The notes beneath the pieces are model-generated. The model had not been told where the DNA came from. It saw nothing but the letters and a program-made list of their open reading frames with translations, and made no database searches. DNA of 64,000 nt, from NCBI RefSeq assembly GCF_003345295.1, contig NZ_CP031055.1:3100001-3164000 (forward strand), written 5' to 3'. Shown here piece by piece: positions 34,439-43,314 of this stretch; positions within the stretch are counted from its first letter, which is position 1, and each line of letters starts with the position of its first letter. The stretch is from Vibrio splendidus (GTDB lineage Bacteria > Pseudomonadota > Gammaproteobacteria > Enterobacterales > Vibrionaceae). The translations under genes and the position numbers were made by a program.

Positions 34439-35202
34439 GCCACTCTTTAGCTAATGTGCAATCGGAGTTTGCTAACGCCCTACGCTATCAAAACAATGGT
34501 GAGCACTGCGACATAGTGAGCGACCACTTTACCGATGAACAGCGCATACAGATCTACCGTAATAACTTTGTGATTAGCTTGAGCGAAGTACTGGCTGCCA
34601 TGTATCCACTCACTGAAATGCTGGTTGGTGAAGAATGCTTCCAACAGATGGCTCGTCGACATGTCTTAAGTTATCCATCAACCTCTGGTGATGTCAGTGG
34701 TTACGGTGAACACTTTGAACAAACTATCCAAGCCTTTCCTGCTGTTATCGAGGCTGCACCTTATCTCGGTGAAGTGGCTTTGTATGAATGGCAAAAAGAT
34801 AGCTTGGTGAGATGCGTTTCAGAATCACATGTCGACCAACATCCTCTTTCTCGTTTAGCTGATGTACCGCAAGAACAACAGGGCGCTTTAGTCTTTCATC
34901 TCAAAGATTCAATAACGCTCATTAATTCTAGCTATACGATCATCGTGCTTGAGCAAGCTATCTACCAGCAACAACTCGATGGGTTAGACATCAACCAACC
35001 TGAATTTGGGGTGTTAATCCGCGCCGAGAATTCACAGGTTGAGAGCCATTGTGTGACAGAAGAATGCCACCAACTATTAACTGAATTGCAATCGGGTCAA
35101 ACGCTCTCAGCGATAGACCCTTTACTACTACAACATCTGAATACTGTCATGGCACTTAACGTCATCTCAGGCTTTTCAATCAATGCCGAATTGGAGACAT
35201 AA
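34435..35202 (+). CDS. bufC: MNIO partner protein BufC (DUF2063)
   Basis: 255 residues of the DUF2063/HvfC-BufC family, the partner that binds the precursor peptide and presents it to the MNIO enzyme. The N-terminal domain contains the typical RIQIYRNNFVISLSEVLAAMYPL (in part) and GEECFQQMARRHVLSYPSTSGDVSGYG segments; the C-terminal half is less conserved. It overlaps bufB by 4 bp and the DoxX gene follows after 1 bp, so all are one transcript. Confidence 0.9.
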   Translation: MSHSLANVQSEFANALRYQNNGEHCDIVSDHFTDEQRIQIYRNNFVISLSEVLAAMYPLTEMLVGEECFQQMARRHVLSYPSTSGDVSGYGEHFEQTIQAFPAVIEAAPYLGEVALYEWQKDSLVRCVSESHVDQHPLSRLADVPQEQQGALVFHLKDSITLINSSYTIIVLEQAIYQQQLDGLDINQPEFGVLIRAENSQVESHCVTEECHQLLTELQSGQTLSAIDPLLLQHLNTVMALNVISGFSINAELET

Positions 35203-35203
35203 T

Positions 35204-35662
35204 ATGGATAACAACACAGTCACGAACATGATGGCTCAATACGACAGTTTGATTGAGAAATCACAGGCACTTTTTGTTCCCGTACTACTTCTGTTTTGTC
35301 GCCTATGGGTGGCGTGGGTCTTCTTTAATTCAGGACTCACCAAGATAGCCACTTGGGATAGCACCCTTTACTTGTTTGAATTGGAATACCAAGTGCCTCT
35401 TTTGCCTTGGGAATTGGCCGCTTACATGGGTACCGCAGCTGAATTGATTCTGCCGGTATTCTTAGCGCTTGGCTTGTTAACCCGACCAATGGCTGCAGTG
35501 CTGTTCGTTTTCAATATCATGGCCGTCGTGTCATACCCTGTATTGTGGGCACAAGGCTTCTATGATCATCAGCTTTGGGGATTAATGATTCTTATCGTCG
35601 TGGTATGGGGAGCAGGACCATTTTCATTGGATAGAATCTTAAAAGCGCAGTTCAAAAGCTAA
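35204..35662 (+). CDS. DoxX-family membrane protein of the buf operon
   Basis: 152 residues, four predicted membrane segments (VLLLFCRLWVAWVFFNSGLTK; WELAAYMGTAAELILPVFLALGLL and following), with the DoxX-family pattern of small integral membrane proteins. The ATG at 35204 is preceded by GGAG at 8 bp; an earlier in-frame start inside bufC is less likely. DoxX genes are frequent fourth members of MNIO operons (HvfX in the Haemophilus hvf operon), where a role in oxidation or maturation has been suggested. Function here is inferred from context only. Confidence 0.85.
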   Translation: MDNNTVTNMMAQYDSLIEKSQALFVPVLLLFCRLWVAWVFFNSGLTKIATWDSTLYLFELEYQVPLLPWELAAYMGTAAELILPVFLALGLLTRPMAAVLFVFNIMAVVSYPVLWAQGFYDHQLWGLMILIVVVWGAGPFSLDRILKAQFKS

Positions 35663-35705
35663 ACCTCTTTTCCATGGTCTTTAAATTTACATAGGTCCAA
35701 AACGC

Positions 35706-35737
35706 AAAAAACCACTCAATTGAGTGGTTTCTTTTTA
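35706..35737. terminator. Bidirectional terminator between buf operon and tsrA-like gene
   Basis: Stem AAAACCACTCAA / TTGAGTGGTTT with A and T runs at the two sides. Confidence 0.88.
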
Positions 35738-35748
35738 TCTGGAATAAA

Positions 35749-36030
35749 CTACTTGTTTAGAAAAGCTTGTAGCTCTTCAGCAGAGATACCTTGCTCGGCT
35801 AGCTCTTTTGCTAGTAGCTGAACTTGTTCACCTTTACGAGATTCAACCACGCGTTGAAATTGGTAAATGATATCTCGCAAAGTATCAATTGGAACTTGTT
35901 TTGCCGCACTGCGAATACGCTCTTCACTTTGGTTTCCTAGCTCTTTAAGCAATTTACCAAACATGACCTTTTCAGGTGCATCTTCCATTTGTTCTAAGAT
36001 GCGCGCCATTTCGTAGGTTGTTAATGACAT
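35749..36030 (-). CDS. tsrA: TsrA-like small H-NS-related regulator
   Basis: 93 residues, all-helical, with no DNA-binding C-terminal AT-hook domain. The second half (FQRVVESRKGEQVQLLAKEL, then GISAEELQAFL) parallels the dimerisation helix of H-NS (LEVVVNERREEE, then GIDPNELL). Gene order here (MFS transporter, LysR, aminopeptidase P, thi operon) fits the V. cholerae region that holds tsrA, a global repressor of type VI secretion and virulence genes. The identification is by remembered order and resemblance. It may act by modulating H-NS. Confidence 0.72.
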   Translation of the reverse strand: MSLTTYEMARILEQMEDAPEKVMFGKLLKELGNQSEERIRSAAKQVPIDTLRDIIYQFQRVVESRKGEQVQLLAKELAEQGISAEELQAFLNK

Positions 36031-36132
36031 TACAGTATTTTCCGTTGGGGACTAACGTTTCAATGAGTGACAAATATACCATGTTTTAACGTTTCGCAAA
36101 CCGCCATTTGTATATTTTGTCACCCTTGAGAC

Positions 36133-37332
36133 TTATGCCTTAGCAAACGTCATGTGCCATGACTTACCCGCTTTGCTCGCAAGCACTAACAATGCAGGAA
36201 CAATAAGGAACATTTGCAGCGCAATCATCACTTGAGACGTTAAATCAAGACGTTGCATCGTACCAACAAGCAGTCCAGAACCGCTCATTTGGAACAAGCC
36301 AAGCAACGCAGCTGCGGTACCCGCACGGTCACCAAAAGGTTCAAGTGCCTTACCGGCTGCGGCACCAAGAATCCAAGCGAAGCCAACTGAAGATAGGAAA
36401 ATCGGCAGCATAAATGCGATCGCGCTAGCATGCTCAGCAAGCACCAGCATAACCACACCCGCTAAGCCAAGCGTTGAAATACCAACAACCAATGCTTTGT
36501 AAGTACCAAAACGGTCCATGAACTTAGGCGCTGTGAATGCAGCCGTGATATTGATAACCGCGTTAATACCAAACCAGAAGGTAAATTCGTTCATCGTCAA
36601 ACCTAGGTTTTCCATCAACACAACAGGTGCAGAGGTAACGTAAGCAAGAATTACTGCCATCGCCATTAAGCATAAGGTTGCGTGGAAGATGAACGATGGT
36701 GTTTTCAATACCGACCAGTAACGCTCTAATTTGAACACCGCGACCTTCTCTGTCGCTGGATTAGACTCTTTCATTTGGAAAAACAAAATGGTGCCAACCA
36801 CGACAGCGAACACAGCCATAAAGCTGAAGTTCGAGCGCCAGCCAAACTGTTGAGTCAACCAAGCACCAAGAATCGGTGCCAGTGCAGGAATAAAGCAAAT
36901 TGCACCATTGAGGTAACTGATCATGCGGCCACTTTTTTCAGGGCCAAATAGATCGCGAACCGTCGCAAAGGCTGCTACAGAAGTCGCACAAGCTCCTAAG
37001 CCTTGTAGCAGCCGAGCTATTAGCATCATATCAATCGATTGAGCTGCCCACGCCAAGCAAGCACTCAATGCATAGATACTAACACCTCCCAATGCAACGG
37101 TTCGACGTCCTAACTTATCAGCCAAAGGGCCTGCAAATAATTGCCCGACACCCATGGCGAATAAAAACCAAGTAATCGTATCTTGTGCTAATGCGTGTTC
37201 CACGTGAAACGCTGTTGAAATTTGTGGCAGAGCTGGAAGATAAATATCTATAGCCAGAGGGCTAAATAGAACCAGCATTGCCAATAAAGCAACCTGCAGT
37301 TTACTAGGGGTTGGAAGCGCGTTAGAAGGCAC
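36133..37332 (-). CDS. Bcr/CflA-family MFS drug efflux transporter
   Basis: 399 residues, about twelve membrane segments, with the MFS loop GPLADKLGRRTVALGG and the DHA1 motif LFSPLAIDIYLPALPQI near the N-terminus. GTG at 37332 is preferred: GGAGAATCTT stands before it, the length matches Bcr (about 396), and the longest frame would run into the divergent LysR gene. Function is proton-driven export of small molecules; the substrate is unknown. The divergent LysR at 37434 is a likely regulator. Confidence 0.88.
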   Translation of the reverse strand: MPSNALPTPSKLQVALLAMLVLFSPLAIDIYLPALPQISTAFHVEHALAQDTITWFLFAMGVGQLFAGPLADKLGRRTVALGGVSIYALSACLAWAAQSIDMMLIARLLQGLGACATSVAAFATVRDLFGPEKSGRMISYLNGAICFIPALAPILGAWLTQQFGWRSNFSFMAVFAVVVGTILFFQMKESNPATEKVAVFKLERYWSVLKTPSFIFHATLCLMAMAVILAYVTSAPVVLMENLGLTMNEFTFWFGINAVINITAAFTAPKFMDRFGTYKALVVGISTLGLAGVVMLVLAEHASAIAFMLPIFLSSVGFAWILGAAAGKALEPFGDRAGTAAALLGLFQMSGSGLLVGTMQRLDLTSQVMIALQMFLIVPALLVLASKAGKSWHMTFAKA

Positions 37333-37433
37333 AAGATTCTCCGAATGAGTTAATTTAGGTGCATAATAACCAACTAAAGATATGAACAAAAATGGCATAT
37401 ACTCATTAGCATTATTCCAAATAGGAAACTCAC

Positions 37434-38375
37434 ATGAATATCGAGAAACTATCACGCCTCGACCTCAATCTATTGGTTTGCTTGCAGGTGCTGATGGAAG
37501 AGCTGAGTGTCACTCGCACTGCACATCGATTATGCTTGAGCCAGTCAGCGGTGAGTAAGTCGCTAGCCAAGCTTCGTGAACAATTTAATGACCCCCTTTT
37601 TACACGAAGTGCTCATGGCCTACGACCAACACCGAAAGCTGTTTTCCTTAAGCCTCGGTTAGAAACGTTGATCAACCAACTTGATGTTCTCACTCAGCCT
37701 GAGACATTCATACCCAACAATAGCGACCACAGCTTTCACATTGCTGCCGTTGAGAGTGTTTATCCTCTGATTCTTCCGCACTTCTTACCGGCGATATTTC
37801 GACAAGCGCCTAAGGTTAATATCAACACCCATGCGTGGACGGAGCAAACCTTTAAGAAGCTGCAGCTTGGTGAGTTAGATATCGGACTCACCGGCAAAGA
37901 CATCGACATCAACGATGCGCGTTTAACCATGCTGCCGCCAGACGACATCTGCGAACAAGAGATCTACCGTGATGCACAGATGTGTGTGTTAAGACGCAAC
38001 CACCCTGCTCTGAGCGGTAAATGGGATCTGGAAACCTACCTTGCGCAGCGTCATGTACAAGTAAGATGTGATGGTAACGACCGCTGGCTGCTCGACTACA
38101 AACTGGCTGATCTTGGTCATCAGCGAGATATCGCTATTTCTGTTCCAGACTTCAATAGCGCCGCAAGCCTATGTACCTACACCGACTTTGTGTTTACCGC
38201 ACCAAGCCATTTTACTTACCTCGTCGCCAAGCAACTCGACTTAGTGGTTGTTCCTTTACCTATGGAATTCCCACCGATGGCATACACTCTGTTTTGGCAC
38301 CGTGACAGAGAAAATGACCCAGCGTTAACTTGGCTGCGAGATATCATCAAAGAAAAAACTCTGCACCTTAGATAA
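37434..38375 (+). CDS. LysR-family transcriptional regulator
   Basis: 313 residues: N-terminal winged helix-turn-helix (RLDLNLLVCLQVLMEELSV, ARTAHRLCLSQSAVSKSLAKLRE in part) and a periplasmic-binding-like effector domain. The KLSRLDLNLL start is of the LeuO/NodD/NahR type. Divergent from the MFS gene with only about 100 bp between, the usual arrangement of a LysR regulator and its target. Inducer unknown. Confidence 0.9.
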   Translation: MNIEKLSRLDLNLLVCLQVLMEELSVTRTAHRLCLSQSAVSKSLAKLREQFNDPLFTRSAHGLRPTPKAVFLKPRLETLINQLDVLTQPETFIPNNSDHSFHIAAVESVYPLILPHFLPAIFRQAPKVNINTHAWTEQTFKKLQLGELDIGLTGKDIDINDARLTMLPPDDICEQEIYRDAQMCVLRRNHPALSGKWDLETYLAQRHVQVRCDGNDRWLLDYKLADLGHQRDIAISVPDFNSAASLCTYTDFVFTAPSHFTYLVAKQLDLVVVPLPMEFPPMAYTLFWHRDRENDPALTWLRDIIKEKTLHLR

Positions 38376-38497
38376 AAATGGCGTACAGCGTTTGCAGCAA
38401 ACGAACAAAAGCGCTAGCTTATTGACCTAATAAGTCCCCTCGCATATATATCGACTGTGAGTGTTAACAAGGACCCTAACAATAAGGATAAACACAG

Positions 38498-40288
38498 ATG
38501 CACAATATCACTGCTGAACGCGTTGATGCGGTTCGAGCTTGGCTTGAAACAAACAACCTAGATGCCGTTATCATTCCACACGAAGACGAATATCTAGGTG
38601 AATACGTTCCAGCTCATAACGAGCGACTTCACTGGTTAACAGGTTTCACAGGCTCTGCAGGTGCCGCTGTTATTACTCGTGAAACTGCTGCTATTTTTGT
38701 TGATGGTCGCTATACCGTTCAGGTTCGTAAGCAGGTGCCAGCAGAGTTATTTGAGTATCGCCACCTTATTGAAGAACCAGCTTTAGATTGGATCGTCAAT
38801 TCATTACCACAAGGCAGTAAGGTTGCATTCGACCCACGCATGCACACTGCCGCTTGGTTGAAAGGCGCACAAGCAAAACTAGCAGAGAGAGTTGAGCTCA
38901 CAACGCTATCAGCAAACCCGATTGATGAGCTTTGGTCTGATCGTCCTGAGCCTGTCGTGTCTGATGTGCGCCTAATGGCAACAAACGCCGTTGGTCAATC
39001 AAGCGAGAGTAAGCGCGCTGAGATTGCTGGCTTGTTAAAAGCAAAAGGTGCAGACGCCGCTATCCTTACCGAGCTAGACTCAATCTGTTGGTTGCTTAAC
39101 ATTCGTGGCTTGGACGTATCTCGCCTACCTGTTGTGCTGTCTAATGCAATCATTCACGCTGATGAAAGCGTCGATTTCTTCCTAGACCCAGCACGCATCC
39201 CAGCAGGCTTTGAAGCACACGTTGGTAATGGTATTCGAGTTTCTCACCCATCAGAGCTTGAAGCGCGCCTTCAGTCTTTAGAAAACAAAAATGTGTCTGT
39301 CGATTCAGGTACAAGCAATGCTTGGTATACGCTTGTTCTTCAAAACGCTGGCGCTCATATTATTGAAGCAGCAGACCCATGTCTCATGCCAAAAGCCGCT
39401 AAAAACGAAACTGAAATTGCCGGCATGAAAGCGTGTCACATTCGTGATGGTGTGGCGATGGCGAAATTCCTATCTTGGATTGATGCAGAAGTCACACAAG
39501 GTAACCTGCACAACGAAGCGGTATTGGCTGACAAAGTACAGTCGTTCCGTGAGCAGGACCCAACGCTGATGGACCTAAGTTTTGACACGATTTCAGCAGC
39601 AGGCGGAAACGCAGCTATGTGTCACTACAACCATGAGAACCAACCTGAACCAGGTCAGTTAGAACTGAATACTTTGTACCTAGTCGATTCAGGCGGCCAG
39701 TACTTAGATGGTACAACCGACATCACTCGTACTATCGCGATTGGCCAACCAAGCGACGAAATGATTCAGCAGTTCACTCTCGCACTAAAAGGTCACATCG
39801 GCATTGCACGTGCACGTTTCCCTCAAGGTACTCGTGGTTTCCAACTGGATATCCTAGCGCGTCAGCACTTATGGGCAGAAGGCTTCGACTACGACCACGG
39901 TACTGGCCACGGTGTTGGTCATTTCCTAAGTGTTCATGAAGGACCGCAAAGCATCTCTAAGAAGTTGATCGACGTGCCTCTAGTTGAAGGTATGGTGTTA
40001 TCAAACGAACCGGGTTACTACCGTGCTGATGAATTTGGTATCCGCATCGAGAACCTAGAACTGGTTGTTGAGCTGCCAACTCAGGGTGACTTCTCTGTAC
40101 TGACGTTTGAATCACTAACTCGTTGCCCTATCGATAAGCGCAACATCAATGTTGATTTGCTAACACGACCTGAACTGGCATGGCTGAACGACTACCATCA
40201 GAAAGTATGGAACGACGTTAGTCCACTAGTTGAAGGTGATACGTTGGAATGGCTACGCCAATCAACGACACCATTAGCTCACGCTTAA
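38498..40288 (+). CDS. Aminopeptidase P family protein (M24B)
   Basis: 596 residues, about 150 longer than E. coli PepP, with the three-domain layout of eukaryote-type Xaa-Pro aminopeptidase 1: two creatinase-like N-terminal domains (1-300), the pita-bread metallopeptidase (about 310-530), and a C-terminal extension. Metal ligands are visible as VDSGGQYLDGTTDITRT (two Asp), HGVGHFLSVHEGP (His), SNEPGYY (Glu) and IRIENLEL (Glu). It removes N-terminal residues next to proline. AATAAGGATAAACAC precedes the ATG. Confidence 0.93.
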   Translation: MHNITAERVDAVRAWLETNNLDAVIIPHEDEYLGEYVPAHNERLHWLTGFTGSAGAAVITRETAAIFVDGRYTVQVRKQVPAELFEYRHLIEEPALDWIVNSLPQGSKVAFDPRMHTAAWLKGAQAKLAERVELTTLSANPIDELWSDRPEPVVSDVRLMATNAVGQSSESKRAEIAGLLKAKGADAAILTELDSICWLLNIRGLDVSRLPVVLSNAIIHADESVDFFLDPARIPAGFEAHVGNGIRVSHPSELEARLQSLENKNVSVDSGTSNAWYTLVLQNAGAHIIEAADPCLMPKAAKNETEIAGMKACHIRDGVAMAKFLSWIDAEVTQGNLHNEAVLADKVQSFREQDPTLMDLSFDTISAAGGNAAMCHYNHENQPEPGQLELNTLYLVDSGGQYLDGTTDITRTIAIGQPSDEMIQQFTLALKGHIGIARARFPQGTRGFQLDILARQHLWAEGFDYDHGTGHGVGHFLSVHEGPQSISKKLIDVPLVEGMVLSNEPGYYRADEFGIRIENLELVVELPTQGDFSVLTFESLTRCPIDKRNINVDLLTRPELAWLNDYHQKVWNDVSPLVEGDTLEWLRQSTTPLAHA

Positions 40289-40339
40289 TGCTTCGCTAAG
40301 CTGTTAACTGAACCAAAACGAACTTGCTAAGTTAAATAG

Positions 40340-40369
40340 AAAAACGGCTACCTAAAGGTAGCCGTTTTT
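40340..40369. terminator. Bidirectional terminator before the thi operon end
   Basis: Stem AAAAACGGCTACCT / AGGTAGCCGTTTTT with a two-base loop, between the convergent peptidase gene and thiH. Confidence 0.9.
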
Positions 40370-40423
40370 GTTTGTCGATAGAACCTCGTCGATGTTTCAC
40401 GTGGAACATCAACCAAACATTGA

Positions 40424-41551
40424 TTAACCAGAATAGGCACTGTGCCAATCACGCCACACCGGGTCGAAACCACGTTGGCGAATCATCGACTCAACATCGG
40501 CTGCACTTCTCTCATCGCTAATCTCAAACTGTTCGAGTTCTTCCTCACCCGAAGCATAACCACCAGGTTGGGTTTTAGAAGCCGCCGACATACTCGTGAT
40601 CCCTAATGGCAGCACGTTATCGCGGAAGGTTGCCGACTCACGAGTAGATAGAGATAACTCGACCTCAGGATTCAAGAGTCGATATGCGCAGATAAGCTGA
40701 ACCAGCTGTTTATCGTTCATGACCGACTTAGGCTGTAAGCCTCCACTAGACTCCCCACCTTCACACGGGCGAAGACGTGGGAATGAAATCGAGTAACGTG
40801 TCTGCCAATAAGTACGCTCCAGATAATCTAAATGAGCAGCAACAAAGAAGCAGTCGGTTCGCCAATCTTCCAAACCAATCAAAGCACCAATACCTATCTT
40901 ATCAATACCCGCCTTTGCCAAGCGATCGGGAGTTTCAAGACGATATTCAAAATCCATTTTATTGCCACGTAGATGATGCTCAGCGTAGGTCCTTGGTTGA
41001 TAGGTCTCTTGATAAACCATCACCGCATCTAAACCGAGAGTTTTAAGTTCGGCGTAATCTTGTTGATCAAGTGGCTGCACTTCCATCGCAAGGTAGTTGA
41101 ATTGCTTTTTGATATTCGGCAACACCTGTCGAAAGTAATTCATCCCGACCTTAGTTTCATGCTCACCAGTGACCAACAAAACGCTATCAAACTTCATCTT
41201 TTTGATAGCCGCACTTTCGGCATCGATTTCATCCAAAGTAAGCGTGCGGCGCTTGATACGGTTCTCCATTGAAAAACCACAATACGTACACGCGTTAGCG
41301 CACAGGTTAGATAGGTACAAAGGAATATAAAGCGACATCGTATTGCCAAACCGCTTGCGAGTTAGCGCCAACGATTGTTGTGCCATCTGCTCTAAGTAAG
41401 GTTCTGCCGCCGGAGAGATCAGAGCCTTAAAGTCTTCTAGATCGCGTTTGGGTTTACTCAGAGCACGTTCAACATCCGCTGCCGTTTTACTGAAGATAGA
41501 CATACCAATGTCATCCCAGTTGAGCTGTTTAAATCGATCAACAAACGTCAT
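40424..41551 (-). CDS. thiH: 2-iminoacetate synthase ThiH
   Basis: Radical SAM tyrosine lyase that makes dehydroglycine for the thiazole of thiamin. 375 residues (E. coli 377) with the cluster motif CANACTYCGF (C-x3-C-x2-C) and SISFPRLRPCEGG further on. The last gene of thiCEFSGH, 7 bp after the thiG stop. Confidence 0.97.
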   Translation of the reverse strand: MTFVDRFKQLNWDDIGMSIFSKTAADVERALSKPKRDLEDFKALISPAAEPYLEQMAQQSLALTRKRFGNTMSLYIPLYLSNLCANACTYCGFSMENRIKRRTLTLDEIDAESAAIKKMKFDSVLLVTGEHETKVGMNYFRQVLPNIKKQFNYLAMEVQPLDQQDYAELKTLGLDAVMVYQETYQPRTYAEHHLRGNKMDFEYRLETPDRLAKAGIDKIGIGALIGLEDWRTDCFFVAAHLDYLERTYWQTRYSISFPRLRPCEGGESSGGLQPKSVMNDKQLVQLICAYRLLNPEVELSLSTRESATFRDNVLPLGITSMSAASKTQPGGYASGEEELEQFEISDERSAADVESMIRQRGFDPVWRDWHSAYSG

Positions 41552-41558
41552 GGCAATA

Positions 41559-42323
41559 TTACTCGTCTAGAAATGAAGTTAACGGACTGGAAGCAACCGC
41601 GTGAGATACCTGACCAGCGAGACCAGCAAGGTAAGCCATACGACCTGCTTCAACTGCCAGCTTAAAGGCAATCGCCATATCGACGGGTTGTTGAGAAGCC
41701 GCAATCGCAGTATTCACTAACACAGCGTCTGCGCCCATTTCCATTGCACGAGCAGCATGCGATGGCGCGCCAATCCCCGCATCAACAATCACAGGGACAT
41801 TCGCTTGGTCGATAATGATCTCTAGGAAGTCGGCTGACGCGATTCCCTTATTAGAACCAATCGGTGCACCGAGTGGCATCACAGCAGCACAACCTACCTC
41901 TTCTAAGCGCTTACACAAGACAGGGTCGGCGTGGCAATAAGGCAACACAACAAATCCATCTTTCACTAGTTGCTCAGCAGCGTTAAGTGTCTCGATTGGG
42001 TCTGGCATCAAGTACTTTGGATCCGGATGAATCTCAAGTTTTAACCAGTTAGTACCTAGTGCTTCACGAGCCAAGTGTGCGGCAAAAATCGCATCCTTCG
42101 CGTTCTTCGCGCCAGAGGTATTCGGAAGTAGATTAACGCCAGCATCAATAATTGGCTGTAAAATATCATCTTGCTCAGAACGAATATCGACTCTCTTTAG
42201 CGCCATGGTTGCCAGCTGAGAACCGGAAGCCTCGATAGCACTCGCCATCAAATACTTGTTTGCGAACTTGCCTGTTCCAGTGAACAGACGTGATTGAAAC
42301 GTTTTATCTGCGATGGTTAACAT
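41559..42323 (-). CDS. thiG: Thiazole synthase ThiG
   Basis: TIM-barrel enzyme forming the thiamin thiazole from deoxyxylulose phosphate, dehydroglycine and ThiS thiocarboxylate. 254 residues from ATG 42323 (MLTIADKTFQSRLFTGTGKF) with GGGGG upstream; longer frame extends into thiS and is not used. The Schiff-base lysine lies in NWLKLEIHPD, and phosphate-binding DAGIGAPSHAA and GADAVLVNTAIA are present. It starts 2 bp after the thiS stop. Confidence 0.97.
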   Translation of the reverse strand: MLTIADKTFQSRLFTGTGKFANKYLMASAIEASGSQLATMALKRVDIRSEQDDILQPIIDAGVNLLPNTSGAKNAKDAIFAAHLAREALGTNWLKLEIHPDPKYLMPDPIETLNAAEQLVKDGFVVLPYCHADPVLCKRLEEVGCAAVMPLGAPIGSNKGIASADFLEIIIDQANVPVIVDAGIGAPSHAARAMEMGADAVLVNTAIAASQQPVDMAIAFKLAVEAGRMAYLAGLAGQVSHAVASSPLTSFLDE

Positions 42324-42325
42324 GG

Positions 42326-42535
42326 TTAGCCCCCTGCAATAGCTTGGAAAAGAGAGATAGAATCGCCTTCGTGGACGATGGTTTGTTGCCATTGGCTGCG
42401 TGGTACAACCGCATTATTGATAGCAAACACACACCCTAAATCAGGTAGCGACAGTGCTTGGATGATGTCTGAGAGAGACGACGATTGCGCGACCTGCTCT
42501 GGTTGCTCGTTTATTGAAATAGTTATGTGGCTCAT
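42326..42535 (-). CDS. thiS: Sulfur carrier protein ThiS
   Basis: 69 residues, ubiquitin-like, ending in the essential Gly-Gly (FQAIAGG). The terminal carboxylate is adenylated by ThiF and thiolated to donate sulfur to ThiG. ATG at 42535 overlaps the thiF stop as ATGA; the longer in-frame start inside thiF is not used. Confidence 0.95.
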   Translation of the reverse strand: MSHITISINEQPEQVAQSSSLSDIIQALSLPDLGCVFAINNAVVPRSQWQQTIVHEGDSISLFQAIAGG

Positions 42536-43314
42536 TGTGCTTCTTCTTCTGGGTGTTGGATCGCAGTTGTGTTGCAAACCGGACATTCGCTATCTTGCGT
42601 GACCATTAGGTTTTGCCAGTTCATGGTCTGGCCATCGAACAGTTTGAGCTGATGCGTTGCGACTTTAAACTCGCCACTGCTAATACGCTGAATAGCAGCA
42701 AGAGCTTGAAGGTTACCTATCGTTCCAACCACTGGACCAATAATGCCGCTATCACTACAACGCGTTGTTTGTGGATGATGCTCAAACGGGAAAAGGCAGT
42801 GATAACACCCTTGCTGGTTCTGATAATCAAAGACAATAAATTGACCTTTCCAGCCGATTGCAGAACCCGATATCAAAGGTGTATTAGCTTTAAAACAAGC
42901 TCGGTTAACCTGCTGGCGTGACGCGAAGTTGTCAGTACAATCCAACACGAGATCAGCCAACATGACTTCTAATTCAAGTTGGCTTTCACTCATTCGCTGA
43001 TTGATGGTTCTTACTTGGCTGCGACTATTGAGCTCGCTCAGTTGTTGCTTCAAAGCTTCGACTTTAGGCGAACCTAACTGAATTTCTTTGAACGCGACCT
43101 GTCGTTGCAGGTTAGATGAATCCACACAGTCATCATCAACCAACACGATCTTTCCAACACCAGAAGCTGCAAGGTAAAGAGCCGCAGCATTACCTAAGCC
43201 ACCACAACCAATCACTAACACATGGCTATTTAATAGGTTTCGTTGCCCTTGTTCACCGACTTCAGGTAACGCAATTTGTCGTTGATAACGAATAAATTCA
43301 AAGTCACTCAGCAT
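42532..43314 (-). CDS. thiF: ThiS adenylyltransferase ThiF
   Basis: E1-like enzyme that adenylates the ThiS C-terminus. 260 residues with the nucleotide motif VLVIGCGGLGNAAALYLAASG, DNFASRQQVN, the conserved loop Cys in QTTRCSDSGIIGP and two Zn-binding pairs (CYHC and CPVC). The start overlaps the 3' end of thiE by 11 bp. Confidence 0.95.
   Translation of the reverse strand: MLSDFEFIRYQRQIALPEVGEQGQRNLLNSHVLVIGCGGLGNAAALYLAASGVGKIVLVDDDCVDSSNLQRQVAFKEIQLGSPKVEALKQQLSELNSRSQVRTINQRMSESQLELEVMLADLVLDCTDNFASRQQVNRACFKANTPLISGSAIGWKGQFIVFDYQNQQGCYHCLFPFEHHPQTTRCSDSGIIGPVVGTIGNLQALAAIQRISSGEFKVATHQLKLFDGQTMNWQNLMVTQDSECPVCNTTAIQHPEEEAQ

Noticed and set aside
37333..37455. Longer N-terminus for the Bcr-type transporter starting at 37455
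   Set aside because: It would overlap the divergent LysR start, and the GTG at 37332 has a clear ribosome site and gives the family length.
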